Origin: Clostridia bacterium
GTDB taxonomy: Bacteria > Bacillota > Sulfobacillia > JAJZYS01 > JAJYTV01
Direction: 5' to 3'
DNA length: 57,527 nt
Assembly: GCA_027420455.1 (NCBI GenBank)
Contig: DAIBJA010000036.1
Location: 1 to 57,527, forward strand
Shown here piece by piece: positions 1 to 10,187 of the stretch. Positions within the stretch are counted from its first letter, which is position 1. Each line of letters starts with the position of its first letter. The translations under genes were made by a program, and so were the position numbers. Under the pieces are notes generated by a model. The model saw only the letters and a list, made by a program, of their open reading frames with translations. It searched no databases and was not told where the DNA came from.

Positions 1-375
1 CAGGCGCACGATCGCCAGCTGATCCTCCGTGAACGCGATGAGGCCCACGATGCCGACGGCGGCGCCGTGGAGAAGGATCGGCGCCGCGAAGTCCGCCTGC
101 TCCGGCACGACACCGCCCCGGGAGACGATCGGGTCGTAGGAAGGGTCGCTCGTGTCGAGAGCGGCCTCGGTCATGCCCGACGCCAGGACGCGGCCGTAGA
201 GGCCGCCTCCGACGGCTCCTTCCTCGAAGGCGCCGAGGCGTTGGGCATAGAGACCGGTCCCTGCCACGATCCGCAGCTCGCGGTCGACCACCTCAGCATC
301 GATGCCGAACGCGGCCCGGATCGCTTCGGTGACCTGCTGCGCGTCTTGAGCGATGCGTGCGAGCGGGCCTGTCAC
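1..375 (-). CDS. N-terminal GAF-like sensor region of a probable sigma-54-interacting (RocR/PrpR-type) transcriptional regulator, partial, truncated by the window edge
   Basis: Reverse-strand reading from GTG at 375: VTGPLARIAQDAQQVTEAIRAAFGIDAEVVDRELRIVAGTGLYAQRLGAF...ADFAAPILLHGAAVGIVGLIAFTEDQLAIVRL, typical of the sensor domain of these regulators; open to position 1. The AAA+ domain is outside the window. Confidence 0.6.
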   Translation of the reverse strand, partial: MTGPLARIAQDAQQVTEAIRAAFGIDAEVVDRELRIVAGTGLYAQRLGAFEEGAVGGGLYGRVLASGMTEAALDTSDPSYDPIVSRGGVVPEQADFAAPILLHGAAVGIVGLIAFTEDQLAIVRL

Positions 376-630
376 CGCTCCCGGCCTCCCTTTCCTGCCC
401 TCTTTGTCGTCTTCAGGCGTCCGACAAGGGTCGGCCACCCGAGCGATCGTCGGCCATGCTTTTTTGGGGGCCGACGCTCCAGCTTCGCAGCGCCTTTGGT
501 GCATGCCGCCGCGCCGCATGCTCGAATGCCGGATGCCGGCGACAAGGCGAGGCCCTGATGGCTCGTCCTTGTCGCCGGCAACGTTGTCTTCGCCTGGGGC
601 TGCTTGTGGCCGCAGTTCCTATCCCGCGTC

Positions 631-1833
631 TCAGGCGCGCTCGAGGATCGCCGCCACGCCCTGCCCGACGCCGACGCAAAGCGTCGCGGCGGCATGGGTG
701 AGGCTGCGCTCCCGGAACTCGTGCAGCAGGGTGGCCACGAGGCGGGCACCCGACATGCCGAGCGGGTGCCCGATGGCGATCGCGCCGCCGTTCGGGTTCA
801 CGCGCTCGGGATCGAGGCCGAGTTCGCGGATGCAGGCGACGCTCTGCGCGGCGAACGCTTCATTGAGCTCCACCGCGTCGAGCTGCTGCACGCCAAGTCC
901 TGCGCGACCGAGGGCCTTGCGCAGCGCCGGCACCGGACCCATGCCCATGTAGCGCGGGTCGACCCCCACCTCCGCGCCAGCCGTGAGGCGCGCCACGGGC
1001 TTGAGGCCGTAGCGCCTGAGTCCCTCCTCAGACGCCAGCAGGACCATGGCGGCCCCGTCGTTGACCCCTGAGGCGTTGCCCGCCGTGACGGTGCCGCCTG
1101 GACGTACGATCGGCGGCAGGGCGGCGAGCCGCTCGTAGGTGGTCTCCGGCCGCGGGTGCTCGTCGACCGAGATGCTTTCCGACGGCCCTCGCTTCTTCGG
1201 CACCGTGACCGGCACGATCTCGGCCCGGAAGCGGCCGCGCTCCTGCGCCGCCTGCCAGCGCTGCTGGCTCTCGAGCGCGAAGCGGTCCTGGTCTTCGCGG
1301 GAGATTTGGTAGCGGTCGGCCACGTTCTCCGCCGTCTCCGCCATGGATTCGAGGGGGAAGCGCTCGGCGAGCCGCGGGTTCGGGAAGCGCCAGCCGAGGG
1401 TGCTGTCGAAGGCCGTGACATCGCCGCGGGGATAGGCCGAGGCGGCCTTGCCAAAGACGAGGGGGGCGCGCGACATCGACTCGACACCGCCGGCGAGGAA
1501 GATGTCGCCCTCGCCCGCCCGGATGGCGCGGGCTGCGGCGATGATGGCGGAAAGTCCACTGGCGCAGAGACGGTTCACCGTCATGCCGGGAACGGAGTCC
1601 GGCAGGCCCGCGAGCAGGAGCGCCATGCGCGCCACGTTGCGGTTGTCTTCGCCGGCCTGGTTGGCGTCGCCCGCGAGCACGTCGTCGATCGCCTCAGGAG
1701 GAAGGCCCGGCTGGCGCTCGAGCAGGGAAACGATCACGTGCGCCAGCATGTCGTCCGGCCGCACGGCGGCGAGGCCGCCGCCATAGCGGCCGACTGGCGT
1801 GCGCACCGCGTCGACGAGGTAGGCGTCGGGCAC
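631..1833 (-). CDS. acetyl-CoA acetyltransferase / 3-ketoacyl-CoA thiolase
   Basis: [19 protein letters not shown]..., [47 protein letters not shown] thiolase motifs; GTG start at 1833 with an AGGAGG upstream. Confidence 0.95.
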   Translation of the reverse strand: MPDAYLVDAVRTPVGRYGGGLAAVRPDDMLAHVIVSLLERQPGLPPEAIDDVLAGDANQAGEDNRNVARMALLLAGLPDSVPGMTVNRLCASGLSAIIAAARAIRAGEGDIFLAGGVESMSRAPLVFGKAASAYPRGDVTAFDSTLGWRFPNPRLAERFPLESMAETAENVADRYQISREDQDRFALESQQRWQAAQERGRFRAEIVPVTVPKKRGPSESISVDEHPRPETTYERLAALPPIVRPGGTVTAGNASGVNDGAAMVLLASEEGLRRYGLKPVARLTAGAEVGVDPRYMGMGPVPALRKALGRAGLGVQQLDAVELNEAFAAQSVACIRELGLDPERVNPNGGAIAIGHPLGMSGARLVATLLHEFRERSLTHAAATLCVGVGQGVAAILERA

Positions 1834-1855
1834 GAGGATTCCTCCTTTAGAGGGG

Positions 1856-3145
1856 TCAGTGGAGGGCGCTGAGTGCCCTGTCAAAGCGGTCGAGGAGTTC
1901 CGAAACCTCCTCGGCCCGGACGATGAGCGGAGGCGCGAGGAGGACGTGGTCGCCCAGGAGGCCTTCGGGGCCGCCCGAGCCTGCGTAGACGATGAGGCCG
2001 GCGTCGAAGGCGATGTCGCTGAGACGCGCGGCACGTGCTCCAGGCCTTTGGTCCGTCTCGAGCACCACGGCCTGCATCAGGCCAAGCCCGCGGACCTCCC
2101 GCATGACCTCATGGCGCGGCAGGAGGTCTTCGAGTCCTGCTCGCAGGAGCTCACCCATGGCGGCTGCGTTCTCGATCAGGCGCTCGCGTTCGAGGATCTC
2201 GAGCGCCTTGGCGCCGGCGGCGCAGGCCACCGGATGGCCGCCGTAGGTGAAGCCGTGCGCAAAGCGTCCGCTGCCGCTCCGAATCGCCTCGTAGACCCGG
2301 TCGGCGGTCACGACAGCGCCGAGGGGCGCGTAGCCGCCCGAGAGCCCCTTGGCCGCCGTGATCATGTCCGGCGCGACCTCGAAGTGCTCCATGCCGAGGG
2401 TGAGGCCGGTGCGTCCGAAGCCCGTCATGACCTCGTCGGCGATCAGGAGGATGCCGTACGCGCGCGCGATGCGCCCTACGGCCTGCATATAGCCGGGGTG
2501 CGGGACAAGTCCGGAGTTGGCCGAGCCCCCGACCGGCTCCATCAGGATGGCGGCCACCGTGTCGGGTCCCGCCTGCTCGATCGCGGCGCGCAGCGCCCGG
2601 GTGCAGCTGCATTCCCCGTCCGGTCCCGGGCCCGGGCAGGCGGGGCCTGGCGGAGCGAAGTGGACGAACGCGGGACTCAGGAGCGGCTCGTACGGGCGGC
2701 GGCGGCCGATGTGGCCGGAGGCCGAGAGCGCGCCGAGCGAGTTGCCGTGGTACGACGCCCAGCGCGTGAGCACCTTGAAACGCTTGGGTTCACCGGTCTC
2801 GAGGAAGTACTGGCGCGCCAGCTTGACGGCCGTCTCGGTGGCCTCTGAGCCACCGGACACCGGGTAGGTGTGGCGCAGGCCGAAGGGCAGGAGCGCGGCG
2901 ATCCGCCGTGCGAGCTCCTCCTGGGCTTCGGATGTGAAGCGCATCGTATGGGCGAACGCGACCCGCTCGGCCTGGGCGGCCATGGCCTGGGCGATCTCCC
3001 GCCGGCCGTGGCCCAGGTTGGCGACGAGAGCGCCGGACGCCCCGTCGAGGTAGCGATGGCCGTCCTTGTCGAAGAGGTAGACGCCTTCGCCATGGTCGAT
3101 GGTCGGGTATGGATTCGCCGGCGCGCGATAGAAAACGTCGGTCAT
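1856..3145 (-). CDS. class-III PLP aminotransferase (YodT-like)
   Basis: [75 protein letters not shown]. Confidence 0.92.
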   Translation of the reverse strand: MTDVFYRAPANPYPTIDHGEGVYLFDKDGHRYLDGASGALVANLGHGRREIAQAMAAQAERVAFAHTMRFTSEAQEELARRIAALLPFGLRHTYPVSGGSEATETAVKLARQYFLETGEPKRFKVLTRWASYHGNSLGALSASGHIGRRRPYEPLLSPAFVHFAPPGPACPGPGPDGECSCTRALRAAIEQAGPDTVAAILMEPVGGSANSGLVPHPGYMQAVGRIARAYGILLIADEVMTGFGRTGLTLGMEHFEVAPDMITAAKGLSGGYAPLGAVVTADRVYEAIRSGSGRFAHGFTYGGHPVACAAGAKALEILERERLIENAAAMGELLRAGLEDLLPRHEVMREVRGLGLMQAVVLETDQRPGARAARLSDIAFDAGLIVYAGSGGPEGLLGDHVLLAPPLIVRAEEVSELLDRFDRALSALH

Positions 3146-3876
3146 GGTGTGGCCCCCTCCGTGCGCCTGAGCTCCGCGAGCGCCTCGAGTTCCTGCGGCG
3201 TCGGAGGCGGGATCTCCTCGAGGTGGGGCGCGACCCGCATGGGCCAGCCGGTCCTCCCCTGCACCTCCGCGAGGTCGACGCCCTCATGGAGCGCCGTGAG
3301 CCGCATCTCGCCGTCCTCGTCGTAGTCGAAGAGACCGAGGTCGGTCACGACGGCGGCGGGGCCGTTCGGGCGCCGTCGCCCTTCGGGGTGGCCGGGGGAC
3401 GTGACGAAGTCGACGGCGGCGGGGAAGCGCCTCGGATCGTGCGGCATCAGGACGATCGTCCGCCGTGCGAAGGAAGCGATGTCGGCGGCGCCGCCCGAGC
3501 CGGCGAGACGCGCCTTGGGGTGCGCATAGCTGCCGATGACCGTCGAGTTGAGGTTGCCGCGGCGGTCGATCTGGGCGCCGCCGAGAAAACCGACGTCGAT
3601 CCAACCTGTCTGCAGGTACTGGCTGAAGAGATCGTGGATCGGCAGGACGCAGAGCGATGTGCGCACGAGGTCCGGGTCGCCGATCGAGAGGGGGAGCCGA
3701 GGAGGGTAGGCGTCGATCACGCCGGACTCGTAGATGAGGACGAGGCGCGGTGCATGCAGGCGCTTCGCGATGTTGGCGGCGAGATTCGGGGTGCCGACGC
3801 CGACGAGCACCCGCTCGCCGTCCCGCAGCAGGCGAGCGCCGACGATCGCGAGGCGTCCCTGAGCGTCAACCGGCAC
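3142..3876 (-). CDS. CoA-transferase subunit B (YodR/YodS-type, 3-oxoacid CoA-transferase family)
   Basis: LVGVGTPNLAANIAKRLHAPRLVLIYESG, FLGGAQIDRRGNLNSTVIG, GSGGAADIASFARRTIV; overlaps its neighbours as in an operon. Confidence 0.88.
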   Translation of the reverse strand: MPVDAQGRLAIVGARLLRDGERVLVGVGTPNLAANIAKRLHAPRLVLIYESGVIDAYPPRLPLSIGDPDLVRTSLCVLPIHDLFSQYLQTGWIDVGFLGGAQIDRRGNLNSTVIGSYAHPKARLAGSGGAADIASFARRTIVLMPHDPRRFPAAVDFVTSPGHPEGRRRPNGPAAVVTDLGLFDYDEDGEMRLTALHEGVDLAEVQGRTGWPMRVAPHLEEIPPPTPQELEALAELRRTEGATP

Positions 3877-4750
3877 GGCGGGCTGCCTCCTTCAACGCGG
3901 CCAGGCGATCCTGCGGCAGCTGCCGGAGGTAGTCGTCGCGGTCCTTCACGCCGTAGACGAACTGCTCGAGCCAGGCCGCTACGCTGGCAGGGTCGCGCGC
4001 GAGCGCGTCCCATTCGGTGTAGAACGTGGTGTCGCGGTCGTAGAGACCGTGCACGTAGGAGGGGTGCGCCCCCCAAGGGGCGAGGGAGACGTTCGTCACG
4101 CGGAAGCCCGGCAGCAGGAGGTGATCTCGATCTTTCCTCAATTCGGAGGCGGGAAGCACCTCCTCGACCGAGGCGATCACGAGGCGCGCGGCCAGGGCCG
4201 CCTCGCGCACCTCGCCGAGCAGGCCGCGGGCGTAGATGTTGCCGTCCTCGTCCGCGGCATGCGCGTGGAGCAGCGTGACATCCGGGTTGAGGGCGGGCAC
4301 CACCGGGACCTCCTCGTCGCCGAAGGGGCTTCGCACCTTCGGGCGGGGCCTGCGCAGGGAGAGGTCGTTCTCGAGCGAGCGCAGGGGCCAGAACGGCAGG
4401 CCGGCCGCCCCGGCCGCGAGGCGCGCCACGAGCTCGAAGTGGGTGTATTCCTCGATCCCGATCTCGCCCGCCTCGACGACGCGGCGGAAGACCGGCAGGT
4501 TGCCGACGCCGGGGTTGCCGGCGTAGCTGAAGACGACGCGGTCCGCGACGCCCGCCGCCAGCATCTGGTCGTAGAGGAGGTCCGGCGTGGCGCGGCAGAG
4601 GGTCAGGTGCTGGAGCCCCTGGCGGATGATCTCGTGGCCGAAGGCGAAGGGGATCAGGTGCGTGAAGCCGGCGAGATAGAGGACGTCCCCGTCATGCACG
4701 TACTCCCGCACGGCATCCTCGAGCGGCAGGAATCGCGTCAAATTACTCAC
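3866..4750 (-). CDS. CoA-transferase subunit A
   Basis: DGDVLYLAGFTHLIPFAFGHEIIRQG..., SYAGNPGVG, LHAHAADEDGNIY. Confidence 0.88.
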   Translation of the reverse strand: MSNLTRFLPLEDAVREYVHDGDVLYLAGFTHLIPFAFGHEIIRQGLQHLTLCRATPDLLYDQMLAAGVADRVVFSYAGNPGVGNLPVFRRVVEAGEIGIEEYTHFELVARLAAGAAGLPFWPLRSLENDLSLRRPRPKVRSPFGDEEVPVVPALNPDVTLLHAHAADEDGNIYARGLLGEVREAALAARLVIASVEEVLPASELRKDRDHLLLPGFRVTNVSLAPWGAHPSYVHGLYDRDTTFYTEWDALARDPASVAAWLEQFVYGVKDRDDYLRQLPQDRLAALKEAARRAG

Positions 4751-6317
4751 TCCAGGGAATGCGCACCTTCTGGGTGATCGTCTGCGCCTGCAGGAAGAAG
4801 CTCAGGTAGTCCGGCCCCCCGACCTTCGGCCCCGTGCCCGAGAGCTTGTAGCCGCCGAACGGGTGCACGCCGGCCATGGCGCCGGTGGAGCTGCGGTTCA
4901 GATAGAGATTGCCGACGAAGAAGTGGTCGCGCACGTAGTCCATCTCCGAGGGGTCGCGGCTGAAGACCGCTCCCGTCAGGGCGTACTCGACGTTGTTCGC
5001 GAGATCCACCGCCTGGGCGAGGGAGTCGGCGCGCAGCACCGAGAGGAACGGTCCGAAGATCTCCTCCTGCGCGATCGGGCTGTCGATCGAGACGTCGTCG
5101 ATGATGGTCGGCGTGACGAAGTGGCCCCGCTCGCCTGGTGTGCCCTTGCGGATCACGGTGCCGTAGCGCGAGGCGCTCTCGATGTAGTCGGCGATCTTCC
5201 TGGCCGCCGACGCATCGATCACGGGCCCGTACGCGCGGTTCTCCGCGGCGTGGCCCATATCTGCCCCCACGCGGTCCACCTCGGCGACCACGGCGTCCAG
5301 GAACTCGTCGTGTACGTCGTTCGTGACGATGAGCCGCGATGTGGCGGAGCATTTCTGGCCCTGGTAGCCGAAGGCCGAGGTGACGAGCTCGCGGGCCGCC
5401 CAGTCGCGGTCCGCGGCGGCCGTCACGATGGTGGCGTTCTTGCCGCCCATCTCGACCATCACGCGCTTGAGCTGCTTCTGCCCGGCGACGAGACCCGAAG
5501 CCGCCTCGTGGATGTGGGTGCCGACGGCGCGGGAACCGACGAACGCGATGAACTGCACGTCGGGATGGCGGACGAGCGCCTCGCCGAGTTCGCCGCCGCG
5601 GCCCGGCACGAGGTTCAGGACACCGGGCGGAAGCCCCGCGTCCTCGAACACCCGGTAGAGCTCGTGCGCGATGGTCGCGGCCTCGTGGGCGGGCTTGAGG
5701 ACGACGGTGTTGCCCGCGGCGATGGCGGCCACCGTCATGCCGAGCGGCAGCGTCGAGGGGAAGTTGAAGGGGGAGATGACGACGCCGACGCCGAGCGGCA
5801 GGTAGCGGTACTGGTTGATCTCGGTCGAGATCGGCTGGATCTCCTTGCCTTCGCTCCACTTGAGAAGCTGGCGCGCGTTCCACTCGAAGTGGTCGATCGC
5901 CTCGGCGATCTCTCCGTCGGCCTGGTCGAAGTTCTTCCCGACCTCGAACGCCAGCCAGCCCAGGAACTCGCGGCGGCGCTGGCGTAGGATGTCGCCCGCG
6001 CGCAGGAGCAGTGCGGCCCGCTCCCACGGCTCGACCCGCGACCACGTCCCAAAGGCCTCGCGCGCCGCCTTGATGGCGGCGTCGCCCTGGGCCACGGAGG
6101 CCATGTGGATCTCGCCGACGGTGACGGAGGGATCCGCCGGGTCGGTGGAGATGAAGACATGCTCTCCGGCAAGCCGCTGGCCACCGATCCTGAGGGGATA
6201 GCTCCCCCCGAGCTTCGAGCGCACCTTGGCCACTTCTGCCTGCGTCTTCACCTGCTCCGCCGGGTCACGGAAGTTCAGGAACGGCTCGTTCTGGAACGGG
6301 TGCAGGGACATCTTCAC
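4743..6317 (-). CDS. L-glutamate gamma-semialdehyde (1-pyrroline-5-carboxylate) dehydrogenase-like aldehyde dehydrogenase
   Basis: YRYLPLGVGVVISPFNFPSTLPLGM, VEMGGKNATIV, FGYQGQKCSATSRLIV, QEEIFGPFLSV; long P5CDH/RocA-type N-terminus. Confidence 0.92.
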   Translation of the reverse strand: MKMSLHPFQNEPFLNFRDPAEQVKTQAEVAKVRSKLGGSYPLRIGGQRLAGEHVFISTDPADPSVTVGEIHMASVAQGDAAIKAAREAFGTWSRVEPWERAALLLRAGDILRQRRREFLGWLAFEVGKNFDQADGEIAEAIDHFEWNARQLLKWSEGKEIQPISTEINQYRYLPLGVGVVISPFNFPSTLPLGMTVAAIAAGNTVVLKPAHEAATIAHELYRVFEDAGLPPGVLNLVPGRGGELGEALVRHPDVQFIAFVGSRAVGTHIHEAASGLVAGQKQLKRVMVEMGGKNATIVTAAADRDWAARELVTSAFGYQGQKCSATSRLIVTNDVHDEFLDAVVAEVDRVGADMGHAAENRAYGPVIDASAARKIADYIESASRYGTVIRKGTPGERGHFVTPTIIDDVSIDSPIAQEEIFGPFLSVLRADSLAQAVDLANNVEYALTGAVFSRDPSEMDYVRDHFFVGNLYLNRSSTGAMAGVHPFGGYKLSGTGPKVGGPDYLSFFLQAQTITQKVRIPWSE

Positions 6318-6336
6318 TCACCTTCCGCGGTCGGAT

Positions 6337-7131
6337 TTATGCGTTGTACCCGAGCGCCTGGGAGACGGCAGCCGCCGTCTCGATCAGGTGCTGGCGCATG
6401 GGGCCGAGCAGGCGGTCGAGCGGTACCTGGAGGCTGTGGGTGGAGATGTTGACCGCCGCGACGATCGCTCCGCTGGCATCGCGGACGGGGGCCGCGATCG
6501 AGCGCAGACCCACCTCGAGCTCGCCGTCGGCCAGGGCACAGCCGAGCTGGCGTGCCTCTGCGAGATCTGCGAGCAGGCGATCGGGGTCTGTGCGCGTCGT
6601 GTCGGTGTAGCGAGGCCAGGGCGGCTCGCCCAGGATGTCGAGGAGCTCCTGGCGGCTTGCGCCTATCAGGAGCGCCTTACCGAGCGATGTCGCATGCAGC
6701 GGCAGCCTGGAGCCGACGTGGAGGTTAATCTGGAGGATGCGCTGAGCCGCCGCCACGCGCACCACGTAGAGGGCTTCCGCTCCGTCGCGGATGGCGACGT
6801 TGGCGGATTCGTGCGTCGCCTGCGCCAGGTCCGAGACATGGGGCTCGGCCAGATCGGGCAGCGACAGGGCCTGCAGGAACCGACGTCCGAGGTCCAGGAC
6901 CTTGGGCGTCAGGGAGAAGCGACGGCTCTCGTCCTGCCTCAGGTAGCCGAGGTCGCAGAGCGTCAGCGCGATGCGGCGCACCGTAGCCTTGTTGCGCAGG
7001 CTGCGGTCGCTGAGCTCCGTCAGGGTCAGGCGTTCGCGCGATGCGGCGAAGGCCTCCAGCACCTTGAACGCCTTTTCGATGCTGTAAATGAAGTAACGCG
7101 ACGGACTGTCGCCGGACAGGTAGTTAGGCAT
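6337..7131 (-). CDS. IclR-family transcriptional regulator
   Basis: N-terminal wHTH (LTLTELSDRSLRNKATVRRIALTLCDLGYL) plus IclR effector domain (HATSLGKALLIG..., CALADGELEVGLRSIAAPVRDASGAIVAAVNIS). Confidence 0.92.
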   Translation of the reverse strand: MPNYLSGDSPSRYFIYSIEKAFKVLEAFAASRERLTLTELSDRSLRNKATVRRIALTLCDLGYLRQDESRRFSLTPKVLDLGRRFLQALSLPDLAEPHVSDLAQATHESANVAIRDGAEALYVVRVAAAQRILQINLHVGSRLPLHATSLGKALLIGASRQELLDILGEPPWPRYTDTTRTDPDRLLADLAEARQLGCALADGELEVGLRSIAAPVRDASGAIVAAVNISTHSLQVPLDRLLGPMRQHLIETAAAVSQALGYNA

Positions 7132-7625
7132 ACGCTTAGCGCATCTCCATTACGCAGAGCATCTTTGACTTCACGTTGCCATGCTGGAAAGCCCCCGTCA
7201 AGGGGGAGATGCTTGCCCCTTCCACCATCTCGTGGGCCCGCAAGGCGCGGCATCGTGCGTACAATCACGCTTGACGGGAAGAGCCGGCGCATGGCGCCGT
7301 GTGGCGGCGCAGGGGGCAAATCCGGCTTCCTGAGCCAAGCACACGCAGGTTGCTACGGCCACTTGTTGCCGTATGGTTAGGGCAACCACGGAGATTCTGT
7401 TGTGCGGATCGATAGTACGCATGGCGTATGATCTGGGCGGCTCGCGCAGGCAGCCTGGAACACGGGCCGACGGGGGATCGTGGGTGGCCTCGCCGGACGC
7501 GGTGGATCAGTCGCAGAGCGTGTCCTCCAGGCATGTTGGAGGGCTTCAGCGTCGAAGTGGATGGCCTTGTGCACATGGACGCCGATTTTGGCGGATGGAT
7601 CGCAACGAGCTGGGAGGAGACGACA

Positions 7626-8789
7626 TTGCGGGACGAGGAGATTCTTGAACTTTCCCAGGGCCTCATCGCGATCGAGAGCCACAGCGGCGCTGCCGGGCGG
7701 GAGGCAGAGGTGGCCGCGTTTGCCCGGGACTGGCTCCAGGAGAGAGGCGTCCGAGCCCGCCTCGAAGAAGTCGACGGCGGCCGCTCCAACGTGCTGGCTG
7801 CCGTCGGCAGGACGGGTGGCCCGCGCATCATGCTGAACGGGCATCTCGACACGGTCAGCGGCGAGAACATGGCGTTTCCAGCCTTCCGGCCGTTCGTTCG
7901 CGATGGACGGCTCTATGGGCGGGGCGCCTGCGACATGAAGGGCCCCGTCGCGGCGATGATGGCCGCGCTGGTCGACCTCAAGGATGCGGACTTGGACGGC
8001 GAGGTGCTGTTTGCCGGGGTCGTGGGCGAGGAGGAGCGGAGCGAGGGCACGGAAGCGCTCATCAAGCGTGGTGTGCACGCCGACTTCTGCATCGTCGGCG
8101 AGCCGAGCGACCTTGAGATCCATCTCGGGCACCGCGGGCTCGAATGGCTCGAGGTGCGCTTCCACGGCGTGGCGGCGCATTCGGGTGCTGCGGACAAGGG
8201 GCGCAATGCCATTTCGGCGGCCCAGACCTTCATGTCGCTCTGCGCGTCGCACCTGAATCCCCGCATCGCCGCCCGCCGGCATCCCTTCCTGGGGGAGTCG
8301 ACCATCAACTGGGGCTTCATCCATGGCGGTGAGCAGCCCAGCACCGTCGCGGGGGAATGCCGGCTCCAGCTCGACCGGCGCTGGATTCCCGGGGAGAGCG
8401 TCCAGAGCGTTGTAGGGGAACTCGAAGAGATGCTCGGTGTGGCGCTCCGCCTGCATGAAGGGGTCAGGGGCGAGGTCGTGCGCATGGAGAACAGCATCCT
8501 CACCCTGGACCACGTTCCGACCTATGTGGAGCCGACCCACCCGGGCGTCGTGGCCCTGGCGGGAGCCATTGCCGCGGAGAGCGGCGGGGAAGCGGTCTAC
8601 GAGCGCTTCCCCGCCTGGACCGACGCGGCCCTCCTGTCGGGACACGCGGGCATTCCGAGCGTCGTCTACGGTCCCGGCAGCATCAGGAAGGCGCATGCCG
8701 CCGATGAGTACGTACCGCTCGACGAGCTCTATCTGGCCGCGCGGGTCTATCGCCGGGCGTGCACCGAGTTCCTTGACGGGAAGCAGTGA
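7626..8789 (+). CDS. M20-family deacylase/peptidase (ArgE/DapE/YodQ-like)
   Basis: IMLNGHLDTV, YGRGACDMKGPVAAMM, GEEERSEGTEALI motifs; TTG at 7626 preceded by GGGAGGAG. The ORF itself is open from 7428. Confidence 0.88.
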   Translation: MRDEEILELSQGLIAIESHSGAAGREAEVAAFARDWLQERGVRARLEEVDGGRSNVLAAVGRTGGPRIMLNGHLDTVSGENMAFPAFRPFVRDGRLYGRGACDMKGPVAAMMAALVDLKDADLDGEVLFAGVVGEEERSEGTEALIKRGVHADFCIVGEPSDLEIHLGHRGLEWLEVRFHGVAAHSGAADKGRNAISAAQTFMSLCASHLNPRIAARRHPFLGESTINWGFIHGGEQPSTVAGECRLQLDRRWIPGESVQSVVGELEEMLGVALRLHEGVRGEVVRMENSILTLDHVPTYVEPTHPGVVALAGAIAAESGGEAVYERFPAWTDAALLSGHAGIPSVVYGPGSIRKAHAADEYVPLDELYLAARVYRRACTEFLDGKQ

Positions 8790-8804
8790 AGCTCGCCGGT
8801 TGTG

Positions 8805-8859
8805 AGGATCCGCCCAGGGAAAGGGTGACGGCATCGGTCCCCACACCTGGGCGGATCCT
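8805..8859. terminator. bidirectional terminator-like hairpin between convergent genes
   Basis: Perfect 14-bp inverted repeat AGGATCCGCCCAGG ... CCTGGGCGGATCCT. Confidence 0.55.
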
Positions 8860-8870
8860 TGCCAGGAGAG

Positions 8871-10007
8871 TCAGTCGAGCGTGAAGCCGGCCCTGATCTC
8901 GAAGTCGGTCGGGGGGAAGCGGTCCGGACGAAGGTGGGGAGCCTCGGCGAGGCCGAGCGCGATGCGCAGCGCGAACTCGCCGATCGCGGGGCCGCGCATC
9001 ACGCCGAGGCCCTGGTCGCCGGTGGCGACGAAGAGACCCGGCGCGACCTCCCCGACCAGAGGCCGGCGGTCCGGGGTGCCCCCGCATAGGCCCGCCCAGT
9101 TCGAACGCAGGCCGGCGACGTCGCCAAGGCTCGAGAGCTGCATCAGGCGCTCGGCGATGGTCGCCTTGAAATCCTCGTCGCCCATGCGCGGGAAGTTGTC
9201 GGGGTCGAACTCCCGGGTCCTGGTGCCGTCGCCTGCAAGGAAATCTTCCTCGCCATCAGGCACCATGTAGACGTCCGTGGAGAGGTGCCAGACGATCGGG
9301 AGTCCGTGCCTCCTGCGAAGCTCCAGGGAAGAGGCCTGGACGAGGTAGGGCCGCAGCGGGATGTCGACCCCGGCGGTGCGCACGAGCCTGCGCGTCCAGG
9401 TGCCCGCCGTGACGAGGACGCGCCTGGCGGCGAACACCTCGCCGCAGGCCGTCACCAGGACCTTCCCATCCTCCACCCTGATGGACTCCGCACGGCAGGC
9501 GGTGCGCACCTCGAGCCCCTCTGAGCGCGCGTCCTCCTGGACCTGCTGCGCGAAGGCGGTGGCGTTCACGTGCCAGTCGCCCGGGAGCCAGAGGGCGACG
9601 GTATCGGGGTTCAGGCGGTCGAGGGCGGGATAGCGCCTCTCCACCTCGGCCTGGTCGAAGAGTTCATACGGCACCTCGCGTGCTTTGAGATCCTCGGTGC
9701 GGCGGTGGAGGGCGTCGATGTGCTCGCCTTCCGCCAGGGTCAGCATGCCGTAGGGCTGGACGATGGAGACGTCGCCGCTCCGCCTGAGGGCCTCCGTGAA
9801 GAGCTCGCGGCTGCGCTGGACGAATGTCTGGTCCTCCGGGTGCCAGAGAAGGTCGGTCACGATGCCGCCCGACTTCGCGGAACTCTCCTGGGCGAGGCCG
9901 ATATCGGCCTCGAGGAGCAGGGCGGAACGCACGCCTTCCCGCGCCGCCGCGTGCAGGGCACCTGCACCCCAGATCCCGCCACCGACGATCAGGAGGTCAT
10001 AGGTCAA
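8871..10007 (-). CDS. FAD-dependent (DAO-type) oxidoreductase
   Basis: MTYDLLIVGGGIWGAGALHAAAREG, ARRVLVTAGTWT, PDRRPLVGEVAPGLFVATGDQGLGVMRGPAIGE. Confidence 0.88.
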   Translation of the reverse strand: MTYDLLIVGGGIWGAGALHAAAREGVRSALLLEADIGLAQESSAKSGGIVTDLLWHPEDQTFVQRSRELFTEALRRSGDVSIVQPYGMLTLAEGEHIDALHRRTEDLKAREVPYELFDQAEVERRYPALDRLNPDTVALWLPGDWHVNATAFAQQVQEDARSEGLEVRTACRAESIRVEDGKVLVTACGEVFAARRVLVTAGTWTRRLVRTAGVDIPLRPYLVQASSLELRRRHGLPIVWHLSTDVYMVPDGEEDFLAGDGTRTREFDPDNFPRMGDEDFKATIAERLMQLSSLGDVAGLRSNWAGLCGGTPDRRPLVGEVAPGLFVATGDQGLGVMRGPAIGEFALRIALGLAEAPHLRPDRFPPTDFEIRAGFTLD

Positions 10008-10138
10008 GGGAACACCTCCGTTCCAGCTGTCGGGTCACGTCGCAAGAAGATCGCCCCGCTCGCATGATGGCTGGGGGGTTCGCGGCCACGCCCAAGTGGC
10101 ACCTCGACGCGCGCGGCGCTCCGGAGCTGGATGGGAGA

Positions 10139-10163
10139 CCGCCTGCCACCGGGCGGCAGGCGG
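10139..10163. terminator. terminator-like hairpin downstream of the aminotransferase
   Basis: CCGCCTGCC-N7-GGCAGGCGG. Confidence 0.4.
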
Positions 10164-10187
10164 CTTGTGTCCGGGGGACGAGGACCG